A program made the translations under genes and the position numbers. From an uncultured Vibrio sp. (GTDB lineage Bacteria > Pseudomonadota > Gammaproteobacteria > Enterobacterales > Vibrionaceae): 64,000 nt of DNA. The stretch is taken from the NCBI GenBank assembly GCA_947504195.1, contig CANNGN010000007.1:62001-126000 (forward strand). The letters run 5' to 3'. This document shows positions 45,987-54,646 of the stretch, one piece after another (position 1 is the first letter of the stretch; each line of letters begins with the position of its first letter). The notes beneath the pieces were generated by a model. The model was not told the DNA's origin and did no database searches. It was given only the letters and a program-made list of their open reading frames with translations.

Positions 45987-46922
45987 TTACTTTGCTTGTT
46001 CGTCAAAATATTTTTGAGCGCCAGGGTGAAGTGGAACACCAGACAGCTTGTTCATGTTTTCCACAGTAGTAAAGCGCGCGACACCCACAGCTTGACGTAC
46101 TTGATCGATATTTTCGAATGCCGTCTTCGTTAGGTTATAAGCCATTTCATCGCTCATTTTTTCACTCGCAACTAAGACGTTCCAAACTGCAGGCGCATTA
46201 AACGCAGGAACGTTTTTGTAGCTATCTGCCGGTGCTTCAATTTTTTGATAAGCTGGCGTTTGTCCAGTAATTGTGGCGATTTCTTCGTCGCTAAACGATA
46301 AAATGCGGATATCTCTTGTTAATGCAAGTTCAGTGATAGCACCAACACCTAAGCTACCTACGATAACGCCTGCATCAATTTGACCATTTGCAATCGCACT
46401 GGTTGTTGCCGTGTAATTCAATGACTGCGCTTCGATATCATCTTCATTGATTCCAAGAGCAGATAAAATGGTTTGTGCGCTTACTCGAGTACCTGAACCC
46501 GGTGCGCCTAATGATACTTTCTTACCTTTTAGTTGTGATACAGACTGAATATCTGAATCTGCTGGAACAATGAATTGAACCACATTCGGGTAAAGAGCAA
46601 ATAGAACATTTGCTGGCATTTGGCGTGGGAAAGGTTTAATACCATTGTGGGCTTTTTGTACAACGTTACCCATTGCAATTCCAACCAGCTGTTTTTCGGA
46701 AGAAACTTTGATGATGTTCTCTACCGATGCTGCGGTAACTTCGGCGCGCATAGTAAAACCAGGGATATTCTCATTCCAAATTTTGGCTAGTGTTCCGCCA
46801 AATGGATAGTAAGTGCCGCTTTGACTTCCAGTTCCGATGGTGTAGTTATCAGCGATGGCTGTCGCTGGAAGGGTCAAGCCTAGGCTAAGCACGATAAGTG
46901 CATGTTTTACAACCTTGTACAT
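45987..46922 (-). CDS. TAXI-family TRAP transporter substrate-binding protein
   Basis: A 311-residue periplasmic protein with a signal peptide ending ATAIA. The TAXI family pattern follows: YTIGTGSQSGTYYPFGGTLAKIWNE, ASVENIIKVSSEKQLVGIAMGNVVQKAHNG, LKGKKVSLGAPGSGTRVSAQTIL and IDAGVIVGSLG. TAXI proteins bind C4/C5 dicarboxylates or glutamate-like acids in the cases studied. GGAG precedes the ATG. It lies 164 bases upstream of the fused permease gene on the same strand, so the two form an operon. Together with the MarR and amidohydrolase genes it forms the insertion between grpE and dnaK. Confidence 0.94.
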   Translation of the reverse strand: MYKVVKHALIVLSLGLTLPATAIADNYTIGTGSQSGTYYPFGGTLAKIWNENIPGFTMRAEVTAASVENIIKVSSEKQLVGIAMGNVVQKAHNGIKPFPRQMPANVLFALYPNVVQFIVPADSDIQSVSQLKGKKVSLGAPGSGTRVSAQTILSALGINEDDIEAQSLNYTATTSAIANGQIDAGVIVGSLGVGAITELALTRDIRILSFSDEEIATITGQTPAYQKIEAPADSYKNVPAFNAPAVWNVLVASEKMSDEMAYNLTKTAFENIDQVRQAVGVARFTTVENMNKLSGVPLHPGAQKYFDEQAK

Positions 46923-47565
46923 AGTAGAACTCCATTAGTGTTTATTGTTCCGATTGATGAGTGACAGAGTGCCGAATACCAAATTCCATTTACGCCCAAT
47001 TTTTAGTTAACCACCCTTGATATAACAAAGATGGAAAATAGTGATGTTAAAGAAGGTTATTGATTGGCTTTGTTATTGATAATATTGAAATTAATAGTTA
47101 AGGCACTCGCTTTTTGTACCACACCTTGGCGTAAAGTAAGAAATGTGTTGTTCGCACTTTTACAAAATAGTCTTTAATTGGTTGCAAAAATAGTGTGGTT
47201 GACGGCAGTGTTCCTTACTAATAAAAAGAGGTGTCCTGTTAAGTATAAAAGTTGATTTGACTTTAACTTTTTGAATTTAAATACCTTTGTCGATATTCAA
47301 GTTATTACTTAAAGCCTTACTGGTGTGAGGTTATAGCCTGTTTAGTCTTTTCTTCTCGTAGGCGTTTATTTGCTTAATTTTTGGGAAAATAAAATGGATT
47401 TTTTTTCGTTTTACCCTTGAAAAGGGTTTTTATGCCCTTATCTATGGGGCATAGAGAAGCAAACATCGTTTGTTAATCAAAGAGAATAAGGGTTGATACC
47501 TTGTTCTCCAGCCCCCAAATCGGGGATATGCAAAACGAACATAGAATTAATTCGGAGATAGCCTG
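46923..47565. other. Long intergenic region between the TAXI gene and dnaK
   Basis: About 640 AT-rich bases. The only element I can support is the sigma-32-like promoter of dnaK at 47416-47443. I saw no terminator, RNA gene, or copy of the 20-bp dyads found at 42491. Confidence 0.5.
47416..47443 (+). promoter_or_regulatory. Sigma-32 (heat-shock) promoter of dnaK
   Basis: CTTGAAA (47416-47422) and CCCTTATCT (47435-47443) with 13 bases between CTTGAA and CCC resemble the RpoH consensus. It would give a leader of about 115 nt. Confidence 0.75.
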
Positions 47566-49482
47566 ATGGGTAAGATCATTGGTATTGACTTAGGTACTAC
47601 AAACTCATGTGTTGCTGTATTAGACGGTGACAAACCTCGCGTAATTGAAAATGCAGAAGGGGAACGTACCACTCCTTCTATCATCGGTTATACCGATGGT
47701 GAGATCTTGGTGGGTCAACCAGCAAAACGTCAAGCTGTAACTAACCCAGAAAATACGCTTTTTGCGATTAAGCGTTTAATTGGGCGTCGCTTTGAAGACG
47801 AAGAAGTACAGCGTGATATCTCAATCATGCCTTACAAAATTGTAAAAGCAGACAATGGCGATGCATGGGTTGAAGTAAAAGACCAAAAATTAGCCGCGCC
47901 ACAAATTTCTGCTGAAATCTTGAAAAAGATGAAAAAAACAGCTGAAGACTTTCTTGGTGAAGAAGTAACTGGTGCTGTTATCACTGTTCCTGCTTACTTT
48001 AACGATGCTCAACGTCAAGCAACCAAAGATGCTGGTCGTATTGCTGGTTTAGAAGTTAAACGTATTATCAATGAACCAACAGCTGCTGCTCTAGCTTATG
48101 GCTTAGACAAGCAAGGTGGCGATCGCACTATCGCAGTTTATGACCTTGGTGGTGGTACATTTGATATCTCAATCATTGAAATTGACGAAGTAGATGGCGA
48201 GAAGACTTTCGAAGTACTTGCAACTAACGGTGATACTCACCTAGGTGGTGAAGACTTTGATACTCGTTTAATCAACTACTTAGTAGACGAATTTAAGAAA
48301 GACCAAGGTATCAACCTAAAAACAGATCCTTTGGCAATGCAACGCCTAAAAGAAGGTGCTGAGAAAGCGAAAATTGAACTTTCTTCAACTCAATCTACTG
48401 ATGTGAATCTACCGTACATCACTGCAGATGCAACAGGTCCTAAACACCTAAACATCAAAGTATCTCGTGCGAAACTAGAATCACTTGTTGAAGATTTGGT
48501 TCAACGTTCTCTTGAGCCTATGAAAGTGGCACTTTCTGATTCAGGCCTAGCGGTAAGCGAAATTACTGATGTAATCCTTGTTGGTGGTCAGACTCGTATG
48601 CCTATGGTTCAATCTAAAGTGGCTGAGTTCTTCGGTAAAGAAGCACGTAAAGATGTAAACCCTGATGAAGCGGTAGCTGTTGGTGCTGCAGTTCAAGGTG
48701 GTGTTCTTGCGGGTGACGTTACTGACGTACTACTTCTTGATGTTACTCCTCTATCTCTTGGTATCGAGACGATGGGCGGCGTAATGACTAAACTTATCGA
48801 GAAAAACACGACTATCCCAACGAAAGCGAACCAAGTGTTCTCTACCGCTGAAGATAATCAAAATGCGGTAACGATTCACGTACTTCAAGGTGAGCGTAAG
48901 CAAGCGACATATAACAAGTCTCTTGGTCAGTTCAACTTAGAGGGCATTCAAGCGGCTCCTCGTGGAATGCCACAGATTGAAGTAACGTTTGACCTTGATG
49001 CCGATGGTATCTTGCATGTTGGCGCGAAAGATAAGCAAACCGGTAAAGAGCAAAAAATCACTATCCAAGCGTCTGGTGGTCTAAGCGACGAAGATATCGA
49101 GAAAATGGTTCAAGAAGCGGAAGCGAACAAAGAAGCAGACAAAATGTTTGAAGAACTTGCTTCTGCACGCAACCAAGCAGACCAAATCGTTCACTCTACT
49201 CGTAAGCAAATCGAAGAAGCGGGTGACGCACTTCCTGCCGACGAAAAAGAGAAAATTGAAGCTGCAGTTACTGAGCTAGAAACGGCACGTAAAGGTGACG
49301 ACAAAGCAGAAATCGATGCTAAGACTCAGTCTCTAATGGAAGCGTCTAAAGTGTTGATGGAAATCGCACAGCAAAAAGCTCAAGCGGCTCAAGCTGAAGA
49401 GGGTGCTGAAGAGCAACCAACATCAGCTGATGAGGACGTCGTTGATGCTGAATTTGAAGAGGTTAAAGAAGACAAGAAATAA
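47566..49482 (+). CDS. dnaK: Chaperone DnaK (Hsp70)
   Basis: A 638-residue Hsp70 of standard length. The nucleotide-binding domain has [32 protein letters not shown] and [15 protein letters not shown]; the linker is DVLLLDV, and the substrate-binding domain and helical lid follow. The C-terminal tail is acidic ([17 protein letters not shown]). It folds client proteins with DnaJ and GrpE and controls sigma-32. GGAG precedes the ATG. dnaJ follows after about 210 bases that contain a strong hairpin. Confidence 0.98.
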   Translation: MGKIIGIDLGTTNSCVAVLDGDKPRVIENAEGERTTPSIIGYTDGEILVGQPAKRQAVTNPENTLFAIKRLIGRRFEDEEVQRDISIMPYKIVKADNGDAWVEVKDQKLAAPQISAEILKKMKKTAEDFLGEEVTGAVITVPAYFNDAQRQATKDAGRIAGLEVKRIINEPTAAALAYGLDKQGGDRTIAVYDLGGGTFDISIIEIDEVDGEKTFEVLATNGDTHLGGEDFDTRLINYLVDEFKKDQGINLKTDPLAMQRLKEGAEKAKIELSSTQSTDVNLPYITADATGPKHLNIKVSRAKLESLVEDLVQRSLEPMKVALSDSGLAVSEITDVILVGGQTRMPMVQSKVAEFFGKEARKDVNPDEAVAVGAAVQGGVLAGDVTDVLLLDVTPLSLGIETMGGVMTKLIEKNTTIPTKANQVFSTAEDNQNAVTIHVLQGERKQATYNKSLGQFNLEGIQAAPRGMPQIEVTFDLDADGILHVGAKDKQTGKEQKITIQASGGLSDEDIEKMVQEAEANKEADKMFEELASARNQADQIVHSTRKQIEEAGDALPADEKEKIEAAVTELETARKGDDKAEIDAKTQSLMEASKVLMEIAQQKAQAAQAEEGAEEQPTSADEDVVDAEFEEVKEDKK

Positions 49483-49531
49483 TCGTTGAATACTTTTCAT
49501 CGATTAACTTGTTAACCTTTTTAGGTGTTTG

Positions 49532-49559
49532 CGGGCGTTTGAGGAAACTCTAACGCCCG
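49532..49559 (+). promoter_or_regulatory. Stable GAAA-tetraloop hairpin between dnaK and dnaJ
   Basis: CGGGCGTTTGAG and CTCTAACGCCCG pair (one T-T mismatch) around a GAAA loop of the GNRA class. No T tract follows, so it is more likely an mRNA processing or stability element, or a partial attenuator, that sets the DnaK:DnaJ ratio. Confidence 0.6.
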
Positions 49560-49690
49560 TTCATTTGTCCAAACGTTTCGATTTAGATAAATCGTTTTTT
49601 TGATTAAGAGATAGACGAATTTTCTAAATCGATACATTTTGAAAGCGACGCTAGGTCGTTTAGCAGTAGATAAAAGTGGTGACGACGACT

Positions 49691-50830
49691 ATGTCAAAAC
49701 GTGATTATTACGAAGTATTAGGTGTAGCTAAAGACGCTTCTGAGCGTGATGTTAAGAAGGCGTATAAGCGCCTGGCGATGAAGTATCACCCAGACCGTAA
49801 CCCTGATGATGATTCAGCAGAAGCGAAATTCAAAGAAGTAAAAGAAGCCTATGAGATCTTACTCGATCCGCAAAAGAAAGCGGCATACGATCAGTATGGC
49901 CATGCGGCATTCTCTCAAAATGGCGGCGGTGGTTACGGCGGTGGCGGCGGTGCTGATTTTGGCGATATTTTTGGTGACGTATTCGGCGATATCTTTGGTG
50001 GTGGCCGACGAGGTGGTGGTCAAGCTCGAGCTCAACGTGGTGCCGACCTTCGGTATAACATGGAACTGAGTCTTGAAGATGCGGTTCGTGGTTGTTCAAA
50101 AGAAATCGAAATTCCAACCTTAGTTCATTGTGATAGCTGTAATGGAACAGGTGCGAAGAAAGGTACATCTGCAGATACCTGTGGAACCTGTCATGGGCAC
50201 GGCCAAGTACAGATGCGTCAGGGCTTCTTTGCTGTTCAGCAAACTTGTCCAACTTGTAATGGCAAAGGTAAGATCATCAAAAACCCTTGTAATGAGTGTC
50301 ATGGTCAAGGGCGTAAGAAGAAGAGTAAAACCCTTAACGTTAAGATTCCGGCTGGCGTTGATACTGGCGACCGTATTCGTTTGTCTGGTGAAGGTGAAGC
50401 AGGGGATATGGGAGCACCAGCGGGTGACCTATATGTTCAAGTTCATGTGAAAGAGCACCATATTTTCGAACGAGATGGCAACAACTTGTACTGTGAAGTT
50501 CCAGTGAGCTTTGCACTCGCCGCTCTTGGTGGCAATGTTGAAGTTCCGACATTGGATGGCCGTGTTAACTTAAAAGTTCCAGAAGAAACCCAAACTGGCC
50601 GCATGTTCCGCATGCGTGGTAAGGGTGTGAAAGGGGTGCGCGGCGGTGCAATGGGCGATCTCATTGTTAAGCTATTGGTTGAGACACCTGTAAAATTAAG
50701 CTCGCGTCAAAAAGAACTATTGCGTGAATTTGAAGAGTCATGTGGTGGCGAAGCGGCAGGTAAGCATAGTCCTAAATCAGAAGGTTTTTTTAGCGGTGTT
50801 AAGAAGTTTTTTGATGACTTAACTAGCTAA
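49691..50830 (+). CDS. dnaJ: Chaperone DnaJ (Hsp40)
   Basis: 379 residues from ATG at 49691 ([12 protein letters not shown]); an in-frame GTG at 49676 is unlikely. J domain with HPD in KYHPDRNP, Gly/Phe-rich region (about 75-110), and the four zinc-binding repeats [24 protein letters not shown] and CNECHGQG at about 145-205, followed by two beta-barrel client domains. It delivers clients to DnaK and stimulates its ATPase. The ribosome site is weak, which fits lower output than DnaK. A terminator follows. Confidence 0.97.
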   Translation: MSKRDYYEVLGVAKDASERDVKKAYKRLAMKYHPDRNPDDDSAEAKFKEVKEAYEILLDPQKKAAYDQYGHAAFSQNGGGGYGGGGGADFGDIFGDVFGDIFGGGRRGGGQARAQRGADLRYNMELSLEDAVRGCSKEIEIPTLVHCDSCNGTGAKKGTSADTCGTCHGHGQVQMRQGFFAVQQTCPTCNGKGKIIKNPCNECHGQGRKKKSKTLNVKIPAGVDTGDRIRLSGEGEAGDMGAPAGDLYVQVHVKEHHIFERDGNNLYCEVPVSFALAALGGNVEVPTLDGRVNLKVPEETQTGRMFRMRGKGVKGVRGGAMGDLIVKLLVETPVKLSSRQKELLREFEESCGGEAAGKHSPKSEGFFSGVKKFFDDLTS

Positions 50831-50857
50831 TTTGAATTGAACTGTCATTCAAATTTT

Positions 50858-50883
50858 AAGGTCTGCATTATGCAGGCCTTTTT
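50858..50883 (+). terminator. Rho-independent terminator after dnaJ
   Basis: AAGGTCTGCA pairs with TGCAGGCCTT (one G-T pair) over a 3-nt loop, followed by T residues. Confidence 0.85.
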
Positions 50884-51155
50884 GTTTTTAAGTGCTTTTT
50901 TCAACTAAATCAGTATCAGTCCTTAAGTCAGTATCCAACCAATCGACCACCAAATGCGAGAGCAATCACCCAGTCATGAAATGTACAGTCGTGATGTTTT
51001 ACATTTGTTTTAGAGACCTCTTTTCACCCTAATTCCCTCTATTTTTTCTTTATTAGCTTGCTACTCTGGATTTAGCTTTCTGTTTTTATGGGGGGAGTGT
51101 TATCAGTCATTATCTAATAGCGAGCCATAAAAAAGGCCATAATAATGGCTTTACT
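50884..51155. other. Region upstream of the pseudopilin genes, including an in-frame leader without a usual start
   Basis: About 270 bases. The last ~100 are open in frame with the FimT/GspH-like gene from 51057 but contain no in-frame ATG, GTG or TTG. An ATG at 51088 that runs into six G residues is one frame off and reaches a stop after nine sense codons. No other gene was seen. Confidence 0.6.
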
Positions 51156-51638
51156 TTGATTGAAGTGTTGACTGTTATGGCAGTCATCATGATTTCTTTG
51201 TACGCCGCAATTCCGCAGATGGCACCAAGTCTTGAAGTTGAAAAGGTCGCATCGACGGCGCGAGGTGTGATGCAGTTTATTGATGATGCCAAGTCATTGG
51301 CACGGATGCGCAATCAAGCGTTATGGATAGAAGTTTATGAAGGTAATACAGACTCAAGCTCACGCTGGTATTTACGCTTGCGAACGTCAACTGATACGAC
51401 AACGATGGGTAACGTTCTTCAGCAACTAGTAGGAGAGCATTCTTTAAAACTTGATTCAGGGTACCTCAACGATAAGATCTTGATTGATGGGCTGAAAGGA
51501 AAGGTCAGTAATGGTTCCTTAAAGTTCAGCAGTGCCTCATCTAACAGCCCTGTTTTAAAAGTGATTACGTCGTATGGTGCTGGGAGAATCCGATTGTGTT
51601 CGCTAGAGGAGAAGCTGGATGGCATTCCATTATGTTAG
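51156..51638 (+). CDS. FimT/GspH-like minor pseudopilin (start uncertain)
   Basis: From the first canonical in-frame start (TTG 51156) it has 160 residues, but this lies inside the prepilin motif. Codons 51147-51161 read G-FTLI and continue EVLTVMAVIMISLYAAIP, a classic type IV prepilin cleavage site with Glu at +5. The real gene must start upstream, where the frame is open to 51057 yet lacks ATG, GTG or TTG. An ATG at 51088 would join the frame if the G run at 51090-51095 had one more G, giving a leader of about 21 residues. The C-terminal domain is GspH/FimT-like (GAGRIRLCSLEEKLDGIPLC). It heads four overlapping pseudopilin genes that probably initiate a type IV pilus. Confidence 0.82.
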   Translation: MIEVLTVMAVIMISLYAAIPQMAPSLEVEKVASTARGVMQFIDDAKSLARMRNQALWIEVYEGNTDSSSRWYLRLRTSTDTTTMGNVLQQLVGEHSLKLDSGYLNDKILIDGLKGKVSNGSLKFSSASSNSPVLKVITSYGAGRIRLCSLEEKLDGIPLC

Positions 51639-52248
51639 ACGACAGCGAGGGTTGACATTAATCGAACTACTCATTGGTTTATCTTTGGGTAGTATCGTGA
51701 TTCTATGCGGATTTTATATATTAATGAATAGCTTACATACTTCAAGGCAACTAGATCAAGTAACATTAGTAGCACGAAAATTGAATGACACTCATCAACT
51801 TATGTATCAAGAATTACGGCGTGCCGGGCATCAAATTAACCAGCAATTGGCTATTCATTTTAGTGATAGCGATAACGTCATCGATGTTAGAGAGAGTGGA
51901 GCGCAACTTGGTATGGTTTACCAAGTAGAACCATCTGGTGATGAAGCGTTTCGAAACTTGGTTTTCCTTTATGATTCATCCAATAAGAATATAAAGCTGT
52001 GTGATAAGTTTACCAGTGCGCCTCTTAGTACCGAGAGTGCAGTAGAATCAACACGTTCAGCGCCGTGTTTTACGCTTTTTGATCGTAAACAGATTAAAGC
52101 CGATAGCTTTAAAGCTGATATATTAACGTTGAATAGTGATGGTACACGGAGCCAAGTTGTTAGTGTTGAACTCACTCTGTCATCGGTGATGGATAATACG
52201 GTGAGTCAGAGTTTATCGTTTCAAGTGACGATTAGGAGTTGGATGTGA
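51619..52248 (+). CDS. PilW-like minor pseudopilin
   Basis: A 209-residue protein with the prepilin site RQRG-LTLIELLIGLSLG at residues 8-21: short basic leader, cleavage Gly, Glu at +5, and hydrophobic helix. The rest is a PilW/PilJ-like globular domain (YQELRRAGHQIN is characteristic of PilW proteins). GAGGAG lies seven bases before the ATG. It overlaps the FimT-like gene by 20 bases and the PilX-like gene by 4. Minor pseudopilins of this group prime pilus assembly and cap its tip, acting in the inner membrane and periplasm. Confidence 0.88.
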   Translation: MAFHYVRRQRGLTLIELLIGLSLGSIVILCGFYILMNSLHTSRQLDQVTLVARKLNDTHQLMYQELRRAGHQINQQLAIHFSDSDNVIDVRESGAQLGMVYQVEPSGDEAFRNLVFLYDSSNKNIKLCDKFTSAPLSTESAVESTRSAPCFTLFDRKQIKADSFKADILTLNSDGTRSQVVSVELTLSSVMDNTVSQSLSFQVTIRSWM

Positions 52249-53546
52249 AAAGCGTTCGCGGTTACACGACTCTGCTGTTAACTACCGTTGTTTTGCTGAT
52301 TATTTTGGTTGTCACCATGAGTACTTCTCGAAGCATGTATCAGTATCTGCGCATCGTCGAGCATAGAATTACGACAATGCAGCAAGACTGGGAAGTGGAA
52401 GGGGCGATTGAGTGTGTGTTTGCTAAGTCTCGAATCGGCCACTTATTTCCACTGGATGTAAAAGAGTGCACCGATGGCGTGGATACTCTTGATGTAACAG
52501 GGCAAGTCGTCAGAAAAATTAAGGCAACGAATGGTTTTTCGACGCTAACTCGACATTTTAGTTTACCTTCTGCAGATAGTTTTGGCGCAATCAAAACCAG
52601 CGCAAATTTGGTGCTAACCGATAAATCGACTTTTGCTCCCGACCCCGGCGAGCTAAATGAAGATCTAGATTGGGAGTGTATTTCAGTTCGGTATCGGCAT
52701 GATTTGTCGGCCTCTTCTATCACGACGTTACACCCTTATGAATTAGGGCTTTTACCTTATCAAGGCTTCCCTGAGAGCAGTGTTCGACAGCAGCGCTGCA
52801 CCGATAGTCATCATAGCGTTGACCGTACTATAAGCAATGCAAAGAGTGATTTCTATCATGATAGCGAACTCAACCCATTTGAGGACTTATTTGGTGTATC
52901 AGAATCAAATTGGTTTGACGTATTTTCTAATACAGCCGTCGGTCGAGTTCCTCACTCGCTAGACAGTCACAATGTTCTTTCGGTTCCATCTGCCGAAAAG
53001 CTACCAATCGCTCAAATGAATACCCATTGTGCCAGTGATATTGAAGCTCGTATCAACCAAGGAAAAGATCTTGTCTGGGTCTATGGCGGCTGTGAACTAA
53101 ACGAAAGTGATGTCTCTCAAATCAGCGACGCCATTGAAAATCAATTTACTGACTCTGGAATTATCTTAGTGGTTCATAACGGGATCTTAGCGGTCGAAAG
53201 TCAGCAAACTTTTCCTGGACTGGTTATGCAATTCACGTCACCAGGTAGTACATTTTCAACCGCTTTGGATTGGGCATCGACTCAAGTAAATCAAGATATT
53301 ATCGATTTTATGGCACATTCCTCCAATCCTGACTTAATCGGGCCGGATCAGATTAGTTATTTTCAAGTGGGGCGGTTCAATCCTGTGGGTGGTTTAGTCC
53401 TAAGTTCAAACAATACTTATGCGGTTATTAAAGGCCAACTGCATTTTCAATATCAGCGAGACTTGATTGCAAGGCCTTTGGCTCATATCCGCCCTGTTGG
53501 TTGGGTATTTGGTTCATGGGGAGATGAATATGCCACCAGTGAATAG
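52245..53546 (+). CDS. PilX/GspK-like large minor pseudopilin
   Basis: 433 residues from GTG at 52245, six bases after AGGAG; a TTG at 52239 is less likely. The N-terminus is VRG-YTTLLLTTVVLLIILVVTMSTSR, a prepilin-like segment whose +5 residue is Leu rather than Glu, as in GspK and PilX tip pseudopilins. The remaining ~400 residues form a large periplasmic domain with paired Cys that I do not recognise; typical PilX is about 200 residues. Position third in the gene set and overlaps on both sides support the PilX/GspK role. Its size is unusual. Confidence 0.72.
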   Translation: MKSVRGYTTLLLTTVVLLIILVVTMSTSRSMYQYLRIVEHRITTMQQDWEVEGAIECVFAKSRIGHLFPLDVKECTDGVDTLDVTGQVVRKIKATNGFSTLTRHFSLPSADSFGAIKTSANLVLTDKSTFAPDPGELNEDLDWECISVRYRHDLSASSITTLHPYELGLLPYQGFPESSVRQQRCTDSHHSVDRTISNAKSDFYHDSELNPFEDLFGVSESNWFDVFSNTAVGRVPHSLDSHNVLSVPSAEKLPIAQMNTHCASDIEARINQGKDLVWVYGGCELNESDVSQISDAIENQFTDSGIILVVHNGILAVESQQTFPGLVMQFTSPGSTFSTALDWASTQVNQDIIDFMAHSSNPDLIGPDQISYFQVGRFNPVGGLVLSSNNTYAVIKGQLHFQYQRDLIARPLAHIRPVGWVFGSWGDEYATSE

Positions 53547-53964
53547 ATATAGACCTCGCTCCAGTTACGGTGTTGCCTTACTTGAAGTTGTTGTTTCACT
53601 GATGTTATTGAGTCTTGTTGTGGTAGGGCTAATTCAAGTTGAACAGGGTTTATTGGTTAAATTTGAACACGGCCAGTATAAAATGAAAGCCGCTAACCAT
53701 ATCGATAATTATTTTGAATCTCTGCGAACGCGTGGCGCCAATTCAGAAATATCAGAAGCCGCGGTTATCGATTTTGACACCGGTATTGGTTCAAAAACAA
53801 TATCCTATCCTGATGGTATTGAGCTCGAAAGCAAAGTGATTGAGCTATTGGTTGCAGGTAACGTCAAGAAAGTTGAAGCGACAGGGCGCTGGCAATTAAG
53901 CAGCGGTGAAACTGGCTCAATATCCGCGACAACCATGATCGCGAAATACAGTGAGTTTTATTAA
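53530..53964 (+). CDS. PilV-like minor pseudopilin
   Basis: 144 residues from the ATG at 53530, which is six bases after GGGGAG; ATG 53524 is an alternative. Prepilin motif SSYG-VALLEVVVSLMLLSLVVVGL with Glu at +5, then a PilV/GspI-like domain of modest size. The start lies inside the PilX-like gene (17-base overlap), so the four pseudopilin genes form one coupled operon. The set lies between dnaJ and tadA, where vibrios carry minor pilin genes of the chitin-regulated/competence pilus. Confidence 0.85.
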   Translation: MPPVNRYRPRSSYGVALLEVVVSLMLLSLVVVGLIQVEQGLLVKFEHGQYKMKAANHIDNYFESLRTRGANSEISEAAVIDFDTGIGSKTISYPDGIELESKVIELLVAGNVKKVEATGRWQLSSGETGSISATTMIAKYSEFY

Positions 53965-54066
53965 CGCTATTCAACATACGATAAAATGAATAGCCGATGA
54001 GTACCTTGACCATTATTATAGTGGTTGTGTTTTAAATAGTGACCCAACAAATTGAGAGAGAACATA

Positions 54067-54603
54067 GTGTCTACAGAGTGTAAAGCGACAGAAGATATCC
54101 GTTTTATGCAGCGCGCATTAGAGCTAGCACACCAAGCTGAATTGGAAGGTGAAGTTCCAGTTGGCGCCTTGCTAGTGAAAGATGGCAAGGTGATTGCCGA
54201 AGGGTGGAATCAGTCGATCTCAAAGCACGATGCGACAGCGCACGCTGAAATTGATGTGTTGCGTAAAGCTGGACGTGTTCTGGAAAATTATCGTCTAACA
54301 GATACCACTCTCTATGTGACCTTAGAGCCTTGTCCAATGTGCGCTGGAGCCTTGCTTCATGGGCGGGTTAAACGCATTGTGTATGGTGCTCCAGACCTAA
54401 AAGCAGGCGCGGCAGGAACCGTGATTAACTTGTTTGGTAGTGAGGCTAGTTACCACCATGCTGATATTGTGGGAGGAGTTCTAGAGCAAGAATGCCGAGC
54501 GCAACTGCAGGCGTTTTTTAAGCGCCGGCGTAAAGAGAAAAAAGAACAAAAACGTCAGGTCAGAGCGACAACCAACAGCGATGAAAGTAGTAATGAATCC
54601 TAG
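54067..54603 (+). CDS. tadA: tRNA-specific adenosine deaminase TadA
   Basis: 178 residues from GTG at 54067; a TTG at 54052 is possible. The zinc deaminase motifs are HAEID (about 60) and PCPMCAGALLHGRVKRIVYG (about 90). TadA converts A34 to inosine in tRNA-Arg(ACG) and is essential in E. coli. A basic C-terminal tail (RRRKEKKEQKRQVR) extends the protein slightly. It lies between the pseudopilin operon and convergent mltF. Confidence 0.95.
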   Translation: MSTECKATEDIRFMQRALELAHQAELEGEVPVGALLVKDGKVIAEGWNQSISKHDATAHAEIDVLRKAGRVLENYRLTDTTLYVTLEPCPMCAGALLHGRVKRIVYGAPDLKAGAAGTVINLFGSEASYHHADIVGGVLEQECRAQLQAFFKRRRKEKKEQKRQVRATTNSDESSNES

Positions 54604-54625
54604 CCATTTTAACTTTGGCTAGGAT
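54597..54625. terminator. Hairpin at the tadA stop, possible weak terminator
   Basis: ATCCTAGCCA and TGGCTAGGAT pair across 9 bases, with the tadA stop codon inside the first arm. No T tract follows on either strand, so intrinsic termination would be inefficient. Confidence 0.4.
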
Positions 54626-54646
54626 CATAAGTTCAATTCTCGTCTC

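Noticed and set aside
49830..50252. 140-codon frame antisense to dnaJ
   Set aside because: His- and Arg-rich translation produced by the Gly-rich and Cys-rich dnaJ codons on the other strand.
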